Assembly: GCF_007644045.2 (NCBI RefSeq) | Contig: NZ_VMDW02000129.1 | Span: 47,098-111,097, forward strand | Reading direction: 5' to 3' | Origin: Vogesella urethralis | GTDB lineage: Bacteria; Pseudomonadota; Gammaproteobacteria; Burkholderiales; Chromobacteriaceae | Length of the DNA stretch: 64,000 nucleotides | In this document: positions 19,083-28,308 of the stretch, one piece after another | How positions within the stretch are numbered: the stretch's first letter is position 1 | Layout of the letters: each line of letters starts with the position of its first letter | Program-made: the position numbers and the translations under genes | Notes under the pieces: model-generated | Database searches by the model: none | What the model was told of the DNA's origin: nothing | What the model saw: only the letters and a program-made list of their open reading frames with translations

Positions 19083-20768
19083 TTAGTGTTTGGACGCGCC
19101 GGAGGCACCGATACCGGTCATGGAGCGAACAAACTGGGCATCAAACTTGGCTTTTTCTTCTTCCGCTGCCTTGGAGGTATCCAGCACGGAGAACAACCAG
19201 GTGAAGAAGAAGGCCAGGGTCATCGAGAAGATGGCCGGGTTTTTGTACGGGAACGGGGCGGAGCCTTTGGCGTGGCCCATCACGTCTACCCATACTGCCG
19301 GCCCCAGGATGATCATCACTACTGCCGACACCAGACCGATGGCACCACCGATGACGGCGCCGCGGGTGGTCAGACCTTTCCAGAACATGGACAGGAACAG
19401 TACCGGGAAGTTGGCCGAAGCCGCGATGGAGAAGGCAAGGCCCACCATGAAGGCGATGTTCTGTTTCTCGAACACCAGGCCCAGCACGATGGCGATCACG
19501 CCCAGCGCCAGGGTGGTCATCTTGGAAACGCGCATTTCATCGGCTTCGTTGGCTTTGCCTTTCTTGATCACGGAAGCGTACAAGTCGTGCGATACGGCAG
19601 AGGCGCCAGACAGCGTCAGGCCGGCTACGACTGCCAGGATGGTGGCAAAGGCCACGGCCGAGATGAAGCCGTAGAACAGGTCACCGCCCACTGCGTGCGA
19701 CAGGTGGATGGCTGCCATGTTGTTGCCGCCCAGCAGCTGGGTCACTTCCTTGCCGTCTTTCATGATGGTTTCCATGAAGGCCGGCTGGTTCAGTACCAGC
19801 ACGATGGCGCCGAAGCCGATGATGAAGGTCAGGATGTAGAAGTAACCGATGAAGCCGGTAGCGTAGAACACCGATTTGCGGGCTTCTTTGGCGTCACTCA
19901 CGGTGAAGAAACGCATCAGGATGTGCGGCAGGCCAGCAGTACCGAACATCAGGGCCAGGCCCAGCGAGATGGAGTCGATCGGGTCGGCTTTGGACGGTTC
20001 CATGATGGCAGCGCCCTTGGCGTGTACTTCCACGGCTTTCTGGAACAGCACTTCCGGGCTGAAGCCGACCGAAGCCATTACCATGAAGGCCATGAACGAT
20101 GCGCCGGACAGCAGGATGACGGCCTTGATGATCTGTACCCAGGTGGTGGCCAGCATGCCGCCGAACATCACGTACATCACCATCAGCACGCCCACCAGAA
20201 TGACAGCCGTGCTGTAGTCCAGACCGAACAGCAGCTGGATCAGCTTGCCGGCACCAACCATCTGCGCGATCAGGTACAGGGCTACCACCACCAGCGTGCC
20301 GGTTGCGGCAAAGGTACGCACCGGAGTTTGTTGCAGGCGGTAGGAGGCGACGTCGGCAAAGGTGAACTTGCCGAGGTTGCGCAGGCGTTCGGCTACCAGG
20401 AACAGGATCACCGGCCAGCCGACCAGGAAGCCCATGGAGTAGATCAGGCCGTCGTAGCCTTTCTCGTACACCATGGCGGAGATACCCAGGAAGGAGGCGG
20501 CAGACATGTAGTCGCCCGCGATGGCCAAGCCGTTCTGGAAGCCGGTAATGCCACCGCCACCGGTGTAGAAGTCGGAAGCGGATTGTGTGCGGCGGGCAGC
20601 CCAGTACGTGATGTACAGCGTGCCCGACACGAACAGCAGGAACATGATGATGGCCGTCCAGTTGGTGGCCTGCTTTTTCACGTCGCCATCAATGGCGCCG
20701 GCTGCCATGGCCAGGGCCGGCAGTGCGCACAGGGTGGCGAGTGCAGCGGTTTTCATCCAGCTTTTCAT
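19083..20768 (-). CDS. actP: cation/acetate symporter ActP
   Basis: ActP is a sodium:solute symporter family protein for acetate and glycolate uptake. From the ATG at 20768 (ATGA overlap with yjcH, GAGGCGAAACA upstream) it is 561 residues, with a cleavable signal ([15 protein letters not shown]) and about 13 membrane helices. [20 protein letters not shown] matches the family signature near the second helix. Longer readings start inside the upstream gene and are rejected. Confidence 0.95.
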   Translation of the reverse strand: MKSWMKTAALATLCALPALAMAAGAIDGDVKKQATNWTAIIMFLLFVSGTLYITYWAARRTQSASDFYTGGGGITGFQNGLAIAGDYMSAASFLGISAMVYEKGYDGLIYSMGFLVGWPVILFLVAERLRNLGKFTFADVASYRLQQTPVRTFAATGTLVVVALYLIAQMVGAGKLIQLLFGLDYSTAVILVGVLMVMYVMFGGMLATTWVQIIKAVILLSGASFMAFMVMASVGFSPEVLFQKAVEVHAKGAAIMEPSKADPIDSISLGLALMFGTAGLPHILMRFFTVSDAKEARKSVFYATGFIGYFYILTFIIGFGAIVLVLNQPAFMETIMKDGKEVTQLLGGNNMAAIHLSHAVGGDLFYGFISAVAFATILAVVAGLTLSGASAVSHDLYASVIKKGKANEADEMRVSKMTTLALGVIAIVLGLVFEKQNIAFMVGLAFSIAASANFPVLFLSMFWKGLTTRGAVIGGAIGLVSAVVMIILGPAVWVDVMGHAKGSAPFPYKNPAIFSMTLAFFFTWLFSVLDTSKAAEEEKAKFDAQFVRSMTGIGASGASKH

Positions 20769-21073
20769 TGTTTCGCCTCCTCTACAATCTGCTGGTTCAG
20801 CTGGTCGAACTCGGTGTTGGCCTTGCGGACATACACACCGGTCAGTACGAAAGCCGACACGATGATGAAAATGCCGATGGGGATGCCCACCGTGGTCACG
20901 CCACCAAACAGCGATGCACCCAGGCTGGCAGGTGCGAAGGCGAGAATCAGGATGAACCCGTAGTAAATTGCCAGCATGACGATGCTGAGTAGCCATCCGA
21001 GGCTGGTTCTCTTGTGGACCAGTTCTGCGAACTTCGGATTGGCTTGCACCCGTTTCAGGATGTCCTCGTTCAT
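20765..21073 (-). CDS. yjcH: YjcH-type DUF485 membrane protein
   Basis: This small inner-membrane protein is almost always found just before actP and is probably an accessory to it. The 102-residue product from the ATG at 21073 has a strong AAAGGAGGAAACA ribosome site, a soluble N-terminus ([19 protein letters not shown]) and two membrane helices. It is the first gene of yjcH-actP-acs. Confidence 0.92.
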   Translation of the reverse strand: MNEDILKRVQANPKFAELVHKRTSLGWLLSIVMLAIYYGFILILAFAPASLGASLFGGVTTVGIPIGIFIIVSAFVLTGVYVRKANTEFDQLNQQIVEEAKQ

Positions 21074-21397
21074 TGTTTCCTCCTTTGTTTGTCGCGAACT
21101 GCCGGAAAACAGTAATCGCTGAGGGGACATTACGACTTTGGTGCAAGTGCCAGCCAATCGTTTTTTCTGATGTGGCAAATAAGGTTTGCCAAAGTGCGCG
21201 AAAAATATTGATAAATAACAAAGGCTTGCAGTCGAGCATTTGCTTTATTGATGCATGACATAAGCGAACATGATGCAGTTTTTTGTCGCATTGCCCTTGT
21301 CGCTGCGAAAGGCCTTGTACAGAATGGTGCCCCATATATCGAACCCGACACGCCCGCCCCGGCGGGTGCGCAATACAGAGCAGAGGGCAGTACAGGG
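21074..21397. other. divergent regulatory region between yjcH-actP-acs and a LysR gene
   Basis: This 324-base stretch is AT-rich compared with its neighbours, especially 21160-21260, and holds no convincing gene. It must contain the promoters of both divergent units. A perfect inverted repeat at 21173-21191 is the best operator candidate. I could not assign -10/-35 boxes with confidence. Confidence 0.7.
21173..21191. promoter_or_regulatory. inverted repeat, candidate operator of the acetate operon
   Basis: TGGCAAA, spacer TAAGG, TTTGCCA: a perfect 7-bp dyad 100 bases upstream of the yjcH start. Position and shape suit a regulator binding site, for example for the adjacent LysR protein. Confidence 0.5.
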
Positions 21398-22279
21398 ATG
21401 GAAATCTATCAGCTGAGGACCTTTGTGACGGTGGCGCAGCAGGGCCACCTGACGCAGGCCGCTGAAGTCTTGCATCTATCGCAGCCGGCGGTGACGGCGC
21501 AGATCAAGGCTATCGAAGAAGAAGTGGGCATGCCGCTGTTCGAACGTACGGCGGGTGGTGTGGTGTTGACGCTGGCGGGGCAGGAACTGTTGCCTCAAGC
21601 GCAGGACATTCTGGCTGCGGCAAGACAGCTGCTGAATCATGCGCGTGCCCTGAAGGGCCAGCTTAGCGGCAAGGTGCAACTGGGCATTACGCTGACGCCG
21701 GATATGTTGCGCGTCGGCCCGCTGGTAGCCCGCATCAGCGAGCGCTATCCTTTGCTGGAGGTATGCCTGCACCAGGGTGTCACCGGCGATGTGTTGAACG
21801 CGGTGCGCAAGAAAGAACTGGACGGTGGCTTTTACCTGGGGAAAAACCCCTACGCCAACGTGCATACCTTGCTGCTGGATAGTCTGTCGCTACGTATCGT
21901 GGCGCCGAATGGTTGGCTCGCGCGTATCAATGCGGCCAACCCCAAGGAGTTGGGGCGTTTGCCCTGGGTGGGTATCTCTCAGTTCTCCAGTTTGTCCAAA
22001 ATCGTCAGCGAGCTGTGGCGGGAGCTGAATATTTCTCCTAAGAAAATCTCCGAGTGCGATAACCTGTTCACGGCTATCGAGCTGGTGAAAGCCGGAGTGG
22101 GTTTGTCGCTGATCCGTGAGCAGGAAGCGCTGCAAGCAGCAGGGCAAGGCCTGCTGGAGGTGGTGCCTGGCATCGTGAAGTCGGCAGAGCTGCAGTTTGT
22201 CTTTGCTGCCGACAAGGCCGCAGATCCGCTGCTGGCGGTGTTGATGGAAGAGCTGTCGAACATCTGGCAGCTCACTTGA
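21398..22279 (+). CDS. LysR-family transcriptional regulator
   Basis: The 293-residue product starts with the usual LysR helix-turn-helix ([20 protein letters not shown], then [16 protein letters not shown]) and ends in a periplasmic-binding-like effector domain. The start at 21398 (CAGGG just upstream) gives the standard [10 protein letters not shown]-terminus; an in-frame ATG at 21248 would add 50 residues without homology. Being divergent from yjcH-actP-acs, it is a likely regulator of acetate uptake. That is inference. Confidence 0.9.
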   Translation: MEIYQLRTFVTVAQQGHLTQAAEVLHLSQPAVTAQIKAIEEEVGMPLFERTAGGVVLTLAGQELLPQAQDILAAARQLLNHARALKGQLSGKVQLGITLTPDMLRVGPLVARISERYPLLEVCLHQGVTGDVLNAVRKKELDGGFYLGKNPYANVHTLLLDSLSLRIVAPNGWLARINAANPKELGRLPWVGISQFSSLSKIVSELWRELNISPKKISECDNLFTAIELVKAGVGLSLIREQEALQAAGQGLLEVVPGIVKSAELQFVFAADKAADPLLAVLMEELSNIWQLT

Positions 22280-22301
22280 AGTGATCCACGCGGGAGTGTT
22301 C

Positions 22302-22745
22302 ATGGACAAGGTGTGGCAGCAGTACCTGGACGTATGTCAGCGGGCGCAGCAGCGATGGATGGCGGCCCAGGCAGATTACCTGCGGCATTTCTATCCGCAG
22401 GCATCCGCCGCGCCATTCTGTCCGAAGCAGCTTGGTCAGCAACTGGAGGGCACCCTGCAGTCAGGCGCTGCCATGTTGCAGGTCTCGGCAGACCTGCATC
22501 ACGAGCTACAGGTGCTAGGGGAGCGCTGGGTTGGCAAACAGCAGAAAGAGTGGCAACAGTATCTTGGCAGAACGCCCAGATCGCTGAGCTCCTGTTTGCT
22601 ACCGCTTGATGCAGGCTTGTCCGGCTGCATGATTGCCAGTCGCGCATCGCGCCAGATTCACCACTTTGCATCAACGCAGTTTTCTACCGCACCGCTGAAT
22701 GCCGTTCGCGGTGCACAGCGGGTGTATCGCCGCAGCTTGAAATAA
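22302..22745 (+). CDS. hypothetical 147-residue protein
   Basis: Not recognised. The ATG at 22302 has GGGAG 7 bases upstream, and the ORF begins 22 bases after the LysR stop, suggesting co-transcription. The sequence is Gln- and Trp-rich and probably helical in its first 100 residues (VWQQYLDVCQRAQQRWMAAQ), with a basic C-terminus (RRSLK). The general look, a helical amphipathic body with no signal or membrane helix, resembles phasin-like proteins, but no defining motif is present. Confidence 0.65.
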   Translation: MDKVWQQYLDVCQRAQQRWMAAQADYLRHFYPQASAAPFCPKQLGQQLEGTLQSGAAMLQVSADLHHELQVLGERWVGKQQKEWQQYLGRTPRSLSSCLLPLDAGLSGCMIASRASRQIHHFASTQFSTAPLNAVRGAQRVYRRSLK

Positions 22746-22821
22746 CCCTGTTGATGCCCGGTGTTTCTTATCCGGCGCCCGGTCTAGAATGCACGCCTTG
22801 CCACTGGTACGGCGTGCATTG

Positions 22822-23673
22822 TCATTTTCGGCCTGCCAGGCTGCCTACGATGGCGCCACTAAGGATCAGTGCTGCGGCCATCCAGCTGCTGCTGCTCATG
22901 CTGCCCAGGCCACTGATGGCCAGCATCAGTGTGGAAAGTAGTGGCGTCAGGTACGACAAGGCGCCGACTTGGCGTGGGTCCGCCTCTTTCATGGCGATGT
23001 TCCAGAAAAAGAACGACAGCCCAAGCGGCCCGATACCCATTGCCAGCAAGGCGGCCCATTCCGATCCCATTGGCAGGATGGCAGGCTCGAACAGCCAGTG
23101 ACACAGCCCTGCCAGCATGGCTGACAGCAGGCAGAAACCGCCGACTGCGGCATTGTGGAATGGCGGCAAGCGACGGGTCTGCAGGCTGTAGCACGCCCAG
23201 GTGAAAGCAGCGGCAATGGCAAACAGGTAGCCGACCGGCAGTGCTTGCGGCAGGGTGATACTGCCTTTGGTCACGATCAGGGCGGCGCCGGTAAAGCCCA
23301 GTACCGAGGCCATGATATGCTGCCAGCGCAAGGAACCCAGTCGGAATAACGGGCTGAGCAACACGATCAGCAGCGGCCACAGATAGTTCAGCAGGTTGGC
23401 CTCTAGCGCCGGTGCGGTGCGGAAAGCGGTGAACAGCAGGCAGTGGTAGCCGAAGATGCCGCCGACGCCTACCAGCAAGGTCGGTAGCGGCACGCGCCAG
23501 TGACGCATATCCCGCAGGCCAAGCATTGCACCGATGCTTAGTGCAATGGCCGTAACCAGAAAGGGGGGCAGTCGCTGGGTGTAGGTGCCTAATGTCGCTA
23601 GCGAAGACCACAGTAAAATGGCCAGCAAGGCATAGGCCAGTGGTGGAATGCGTCGGGAGGGTGTGAAAGACAT
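22822..23673 (-). CDS. EamA/DMT-family transporter
   Basis: The 283-residue protein has about ten membrane helices in two EamA repeats, for example PPLAYALLAILLWSSLATLG in the first and ALPVGYLFAIAAAFTWACYS in the second. The family exports amino acids, sugars or other small metabolites; the arrangement resembles YddG-type aromatic amino-acid exporters, but the substrate is a guess. The ATG at 23673 has only a weak GAGA upstream. Readings that begin at 23943 lack membrane-protein character in their first 90 residues. Confidence 0.85.
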   Translation of the reverse strand: MSFTPSRRIPPLAYALLAILLWSSLATLGTYTQRLPPFLVTAIALSIGAMLGLRDMRHWRVPLPTLLVGVGGIFGYHCLLFTAFRTAPALEANLLNYLWPLLIVLLSPLFRLGSLRWQHIMASVLGFTGAALIVTKGSITLPQALPVGYLFAIAAAFTWACYSLQTRRLPPFHNAAVGGFCLLSAMLAGLCHWLFEPAILPMGSEWAALLAMGIGPLGLSFFFWNIAMKEADPRQVGALSYLTPLLSTLMLAISGLGSMSSSSWMAAALILSGAIVGSLAGRK

Positions 23674-23760
23674 TCTCAGGATTTCTATTGTTGTGTGCCG
23701 GGGTATTCTGAATCGCCCGGGATGTAATATCAATATTGTTATGGAATTGGAAGGAAAAGC

Positions 23761-24750
23761 ATGGAACAGGCTTTGAGTAGCTGGCTGGCATCCCATAATG
23801 CCACACTGAACGAGCGTGATGACTTGCAGCTGCCTGAATTCGACAGCCAATTGCAGGCTGTATCGGCAGGGCGGGCCTATTCGCCATTGACGCGCTTCGC
23901 GGTACTGGCAATTAGTGGTGAGGATGCCACTGCTTTCCTGCAAGGACAGTTTTCGTGTGATGTTGCCACGCTGGCGGGAAATGGCGTGACACTGGGCAGT
24001 TACTCTACTGCCAAAGGCCGTATGCAGGCCAGCTTTGTGCTGATGGCGACGGCGCAGGTTTATTTCCTGTTGGTGCGCAAAGATATTGCTGAAACATTCC
24101 GTCGCCGCCTGAGTATGTTTGTGCTGCGCGCCAAGGTGAAAATCGAAAATGTTTCAGCTGCGATGCAAGCCTGGTTAATGCAAGCGCCAGTCACCGGTAA
24201 GGCCTGCCTGCTTGCGACAAGCGAACAAGGCCTGAAGGCGGATACTGGCATGGGTGTGGCGCTGGTATTGTCCAGTGGCGATGCCCTGCCGCAAATCGAT
24301 GCCGACATGCAGGCGGTGGGCAGTGAAGCGGCTGACCTGGTTTTCATTCGTGCCGGTTTGGGGTGGGTGTCGCAAGCGACCTATGAAGAGTTTGTGCCCC
24401 AAATGCTGAATCTGGAATTGATCGGTGGCATCAGTTTCAAGAAGGGATGTTATCCCGGTCAGGAAATTGTGGCCCGCACACAATATCTGGGCAAGGTGAA
24501 GCGGCGGATGTATCGTGCCCGTATCCGCAATGTGGAAGCCGTGGTCGAAGGTGCTGCGCTTATTGCTGCTCAAACCGGTGATCAGGTTATCGGACGTGTC
24601 GTACTGGCTTGCCGTATTGCCGCCAATGCGTTCGAGGTATTGCTCGTGATTCAGAGCGCTGCGTGGGAAGATCAGGCAAAGTTGCAAGATTGGCCGCAGG
24701 CCGATATTGAACAGCTCGATCTGCCTTATATGAAGCAGGATGCTGTTTGA
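23761..24750 (+). CDS. ygfZ: tRNA-modifying / Fe-S protein YgfZ (folate-binding, GcvT-like)
   Basis: YgfZ helps build or repair certain [4Fe-4S] enzymes, including MiaB, in a folate-dependent way. The 329-residue protein has the GcvT-like fold with the family signature KGCYPGQEIVART near residue 228 (conserved Cys230), plus LGSYSTAKGRM near residue 80, which lines the folate pocket. The RimO methylthiotransferase encoded 6 kb away is a MiaB relative and so a possible client. Confidence 0.92.
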   Translation: MEQALSSWLASHNATLNERDDLQLPEFDSQLQAVSAGRAYSPLTRFAVLAISGEDATAFLQGQFSCDVATLAGNGVTLGSYSTAKGRMQASFVLMATAQVYFLLVRKDIAETFRRRLSMFVLRAKVKIENVSAAMQAWLMQAPVTGKACLLATSEQGLKADTGMGVALVLSSGDALPQIDADMQAVGSEAADLVFIRAGLGWVSQATYEEFVPQMLNLELIGGISFKKGCYPGQEIVARTQYLGKVKRRMYRARIRNVEAVVEGAALIAAQTGDQVIGRVVLACRIAANAFEVLLVIQSAAWEDQAKLQDWPQADIEQLDLPYMKQDAV

Positions 24751-24844
24751 TTTTATTGACTTTCTCTGCAATATAATCTTGACTGTAGCGTGGCTGCTGT
24801 TTTATTTTGTCATCTAGTAGTTAATTTAATTTGGGGAGTCATCA

Positions 24845-25174
24845 ATGGATCTGTCTACTTTCGATTTTTCCGACCTGCTGCAATTGCGTAATGATGTAGA
24901 GGCTGAAATCCGTCGTCGCGAGAGCGAAGAAAAAGCCAAGGCTGCCAAGCAAGTGCTGGAGCTGATTCGCACCCATGGTCTGGATATCGAAGATCTGGCC
25001 AGCAAGTCTGCCAAAATCGGTACCGCAGCTGCTGCCACCCGCAAGCCGGTTGAAGCCAAGTACCGTCATCCGGCCGATGCCAGCTTGTCCTGGACCGGTC
25101 GTGGCCGTAAGCCGCTGTGGGTGGTTTCCTGGCTGGACGAAGGCAAAGCGCTGGAAGATCTGTTGATCAAGTAA
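24845..25174 (+). CDS. H-NS family histone-like DNA-binding protein
   Basis: The 109-residue product has an N-terminal coiled-coil oligomerisation region (residues 8-45, rich in Glu/Arg/Lys) and the C-terminal H-NS DNA-binding domain with YRHPADASLSWTGRGRKPLW, including the GRGRKP hook that enters the minor groove of AT-rich DNA. The leader (24751-24844) is AT-rich; a TATAAT at 24772-24777 with TTGATT 19 bases upstream is a possible promoter. A strong terminator follows, so the gene is monocistronic. Confidence 0.93.
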   Translation: MDLSTFDFSDLLQLRNDVEAEIRRRESEEKAKAAKQVLELIRTHGLDIEDLASKSAKIGTAAAATRKPVEAKYRHPADASLSWTGRGRKPLWVVSWLDEGKALEDLLIK

Positions 25175-25195
25175 GCTTTTTGTCACGCAATACCG

Positions 25196-25228
25196 ACGCC
25201 ATGCAGTTTTGCATGGCGTTTTGTTTTT
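25196..25228 (+). terminator. intrinsic terminator of the H-NS family gene
   Basis: ACGCCATGCA, loop GTTT, TGCATGGCGT: a perfect 10-bp stem followed by TTTGTTTTT. Confidence 0.92.
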
Positions 25229-25307
25229 GGAGTGTGATCTGCTCGCGTATACTGCGCGTATTGTACTTACGTTGTCGGACAGGTTTGTCACCAGGCATCC
25301 GCATAAT

Positions 25308-26981
25308 ATGGTCAAGCTCGATTTTTTCTCTTTCGGCAGCAAGAAAGCCGCCCATCCGCTGGATTCGGTCAAGCTGATCAGTGATTGGTACGCGCCGGTT
25401 TCTCGAGAAACGGGAACGGTGGCGCACGACAAGGCTACCGAGTTACTGATGCAATTCAATGCCCAGAGCGAAAACTACAGCCCGGAATCGCTAGAGGCCG
25501 TGCTGGAACTGGACCGTCTGCTGAGTCAGCACCACCAGCAGTTGTGCGAGCAGTACCTGCTGAATACCCGCATGCCGAAAGCACTGGAAGCCCAGCTGCG
25601 GGCGCAGATTCTGGGCTACGGGCGACAGATACTGGCGGCGTACCAGCGGTTCATGAGTTTTGATCCCGACGATCACGCTGCGGTGGCCTTGCGCATGATG
25701 CTACCGCTGGTGATTGCGCGCATGATGCATTACCTCAGCGAGTTTGCCTTGTGGCAGTACTACCGCCACTTTCAGCCCGACGAAATTTTCTGGCGCAACG
25801 TGAACCAGCTGTTTGCCTATGCCGAACAGCATCACATCGATGCGGCGCCGGTGCAGCTGTTTCCGGACTGGCCCAGTACCACCATTCACGATCTGTACCT
25901 GTCGCTGCTGATGGTCTCCATGCTGACGAGTGGCAACCTCAGCATTCGGCAGATCCGCTTTGCCTATCAACTCACCCTGCGAACGTCCAATACCATGACG
26001 CTGGGGCAGGATTATTTGGGCGATGCCAGTTTTCTGGTCAATCTGTCTGCTGGTCAGCCGCCGGCGCGGGTGCGGGATGTGTTGCCCAAGGGCATGATCC
26101 GCGTTTGGCATACGGCAGAGCTGGTTGATCAGTTAACCCTTTGGGCGTCGGTATTCGAGTCGGGAGGGGTGCCCGGCGAGCTGAAGCCCATCATGACTGC
26201 CGGGGTGGATGCAGGCCTGTTGCGCTATCTTTGCAGAGAGTGGGCGGTCAAACCGTACCGTTTCGAGCGAGCAGAGCGTGTGCGCGTGCAAAGCCTGCAG
26301 GTGGAGGTGGCACAGCGTTTGCCGGTGTTGCACAAGCTGGTACGCGAGCTGGAAGAAAAGGTGCGTGATGAAACCCGGCGCGCCAGCGGGGTGGAAGAGG
26401 GGTTCGACGCGGCAGAAGAGGTTCGCATTTACGGTTTTGTTACCAGTAGACGCCGCGAGCGTCAGACGGTTGCGGCCATTCAGGTCAAGGAGCAGTTTCC
26501 GTTCTGGGATGTGGACAACAAGAGTGAAACCGGTCTGGGCCTGAATCTGCCTGCGCAAGGCAATGAGTGGGTTGCACTGGGGACCTTGCTCGGTTTTCGA
26601 GACCGTGGCGCAGACGAGTGGTCGCTGGGTGTAGTACGCCGTTTGCAACGCCCGGGTCAGGATCGCATCTACCTGGGGGTGCAGATTCTGACCAGTCGCC
26701 CGGTGGCGGCGGCCTTGCGTCAGGAAGAAGGTCGCCCGGTAGACCCGTCCATGCCCTCGGAGATGGTGTGGAACCAGGGCGAGATTGCCCTGTTTGTGCC
26801 CTTGCTCAAGGACGGCAAGAAACTGAATACTTTGTTGATCTCTACCGGAAGCTACGCCATGGGCAAGCAGTTCCATATGGTGGCGCGCGGCAAGATGTTC
26901 CTGATCAGCCTTGGCCGCGTCGTAGAGCGTGCTACCGAGTGGTGTCAGGTGGAGGTGGAGCTGATCAAGACCTTGTCCTGA
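25308..26981 (+). CDS. PilZ-domain protein with a large uncharacterised N-terminal region
   Basis: The C-terminal part carries a complete PilZ cyclic-di-GMP motif: RRRER at 381-385 (RxxxR) and NKSETG at 404-409 (NxSxxG), followed by WSLGVVRRL and the YLGVQIL strand typical of PilZ barrels. The first 370 residues are soluble and helix-rich, and match no family I recognise. The start at 25308 gives 557 residues; the longer reading begins inside the preceding terminator. The protein is probably a cyclic-di-GMP effector; its output is unknown. It is monocistronic, with a bidirectional terminator 20 bases downstream. Confidence 0.8.
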   Translation: MVKLDFFSFGSKKAAHPLDSVKLISDWYAPVSRETGTVAHDKATELLMQFNAQSENYSPESLEAVLELDRLLSQHHQQLCEQYLLNTRMPKALEAQLRAQILGYGRQILAAYQRFMSFDPDDHAAVALRMMLPLVIARMMHYLSEFALWQYYRHFQPDEIFWRNVNQLFAYAEQHHIDAAPVQLFPDWPSTTIHDLYLSLLMVSMLTSGNLSIRQIRFAYQLTLRTSNTMTLGQDYLGDASFLVNLSAGQPPARVRDVLPKGMIRVWHTAELVDQLTLWASVFESGGVPGELKPIMTAGVDAGLLRYLCREWAVKPYRFERAERVRVQSLQVEVAQRLPVLHKLVRELEEKVRDETRRASGVEEGFDAAEEVRIYGFVTSRRRERQTVAAIQVKEQFPFWDVDNKSETGLGLNLPAQGNEWVALGTLLGFRDRGADEWSLGVVRRLQRPGQDRIYLGVQILTSRPVAAALRQEEGRPVDPSMPSEMVWNQGEIALFVPLLKDGKKLNTLLISTGSYAMGKQFHMVARGKMFLISLGRVVERATEWCQVEVELIKTLS

Positions 26982-26999
26982 TGCGATTGCCGCCCAACA

Positions 27000-27029
27000 A
27001 AAAAAGCCGCGTCGAGCGGCTTTTTTCTT
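27000..27029. terminator. bidirectional terminator between the PilZ gene and the M14 peptidase gene
   Basis: AAAAAGCCGC, loop GTCGA, GCGGCTTTTTT works on both strands for the two convergent genes. Confidence 0.9.
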
Positions 27030-27046
27030 GGGTACAGTGGTGTGGC

Positions 27047-28174
27047 TTAGCGCAAATCCTTCAGCACGCCGTAGATAGCACTGAGCGTGGCCTCGCCCAG
27101 GCGCAAGCTGCGTTGGCCGTTCCAGCCGGTGTCATCATCCGGCAGGTTGTCGTTGTCCTTGAACGGCATTTCCAGTGTGTAGGCCAGGCACTGGAACTGG
27201 TTGCCTACCCAGGCGGTGGCCATAGACAGGTTGGCCGCACCCGGTTCGTCACGGTCGTAGCCGTGTTCGTCCTGGAAGTCGGGTGACGCCACCTTCAGCT
27301 GCTGCTTGAAGCTTTCTTCAAGTGCTGCGATACGCGGGCTGTAAGTGGGGACACCTTCGGTGCCGGCGACAAAGATGTAGGGAATGGTTTCGTCGCCGTG
27401 AATATCAAGGAACAAGTCAACGCCGGTTTCCAGCATCTTGTTGCGGACGTGGTAAACCTCCGGGCTGGTTTCCAGGCTGGGGTTCAGCCATTCGCGGTTC
27501 AGGTTGGCGCCGGCGGCGTTGGTGCGCAGGTTGCCCAGTACCGAGCCGTCCGGGTTCATATTGGGCACCACATAGAAGGTAGCGCGGTCGAGCAGGGCGC
27601 GCGAGGTGGGGTCCTGTGCGTCCAGCAGGCGGGTCAGGAAGCCTTCGACGAACCATTCGGCCATCGTTTCACCCGGGTGTTGGCGCGCGGTAATCCAGAT
27701 CTTGAGGTCGGACTCCACTTCGTGGCCGATGGTCAGCAGGTTGATGTCCCGCTGCTGTACGGTTGCGCCCAGATCGCTGACCTGGCACAGGCCGGAGCTT
27801 TGCGCCATACCGATCAGGTTCAGATGCTGCTCGTGCGAATAGGGCTCGAAGTAGGCGTAGTAAATGCTGCCGGCCAGTGGCGCGTGCTCAATCACCAGCT
27901 CGTTGCCGTCCAGATAGGTGGGCACACGGAACCAGTTGACGCGATCGTAGGAGGCGACGGCCTGGTAACCATCCCAGCTCTTGGGGTAGGCAGTCTTGTC
28001 GATGTCCAGGAAACGGATGCGGCAGGTTTCGTAGGCGGCGCCTTGCAAGCGGAAGTAAAACCATTGGGCAAAGTCCGAGGCATTGTCGGGACGGATCCGC
28101 AACTGGATGTCGTCAAAGCCGTTAAGGGCGACTACGTCGATGCTGCCTGCGTCGAAGTTGCTGCTGATTTTCAT
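27047..28174 (-). CDS. M14-family zinc carboxypeptidase (cytosolic carboxypeptidase-like)
   Basis: The 375-residue protein has an N-terminal beta-sandwich region followed by a metallocarboxypeptidase domain. The zinc ligands are visible as HPGET (His166, Glu169) and a later LDIHGDE His, with NMNPDGSVLGNLRTNAAGAN as the substrate-binding block and TLEMPFKD carrying the catalytic Glu. There is no signal peptide, so it should be cytoplasmic. The organisation matches bacterial relatives of the eukaryotic CCP/Nna1 deglutamylases. The biological substrate in bacteria is unclear. Confidence 0.87.
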   Translation of the reverse strand: MKISSNFDAGSIDVVALNGFDDIQLRIRPDNASDFAQWFYFRLQGAAYETCRIRFLDIDKTAYPKSWDGYQAVASYDRVNWFRVPTYLDGNELVIEHAPLAGSIYYAYFEPYSHEQHLNLIGMAQSSGLCQVSDLGATVQQRDINLLTIGHEVESDLKIWITARQHPGETMAEWFVEGFLTRLLDAQDPTSRALLDRATFYVVPNMNPDGSVLGNLRTNAAGANLNREWLNPSLETSPEVYHVRNKMLETGVDLFLDIHGDETIPYIFVAGTEGVPTYSPRIAALEESFKQQLKVASPDFQDEHGYDRDEPGAANLSMATAWVGNQFQCLAYTLEMPFKDNDNLPDDDTGWNGQRSLRLGEATLSAIYGVLKDLR

Positions 28175-28249
28175 GCTGCTTTTATTCCGGTTTCTAGCGT
28201 AATGCGCGCATTGTACCCCCTGACGGGGCATGCGGCCACGCTTGCGCCA

Positions 28250-28282
28250 CAAAAGAAACATCCCCGCGCAGTGGCGGGGATG
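28250..28282 (-). terminator. intrinsic terminator of the phasin gene
   Basis: On the minus strand CATCCCCGC, loop CACTGC, GCGGGGATG is followed by TTTCTTTT. It lies about 27 bases past the phasin stop. Confidence 0.9.
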
Positions 28283-28308
28283 TGGGCTTTGTCAGACGAT
28301 GCTGTCGA

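Noticed and set aside
21120..21160. Sigma-54 promoter for yjcH (a TTGGCTGGCACTTGCA-like string on the minus strand)
   Set aside because: The GG and GC pairs are not 10 bases apart, so the spacing rule fails, unlike the two clear flagellar sites.
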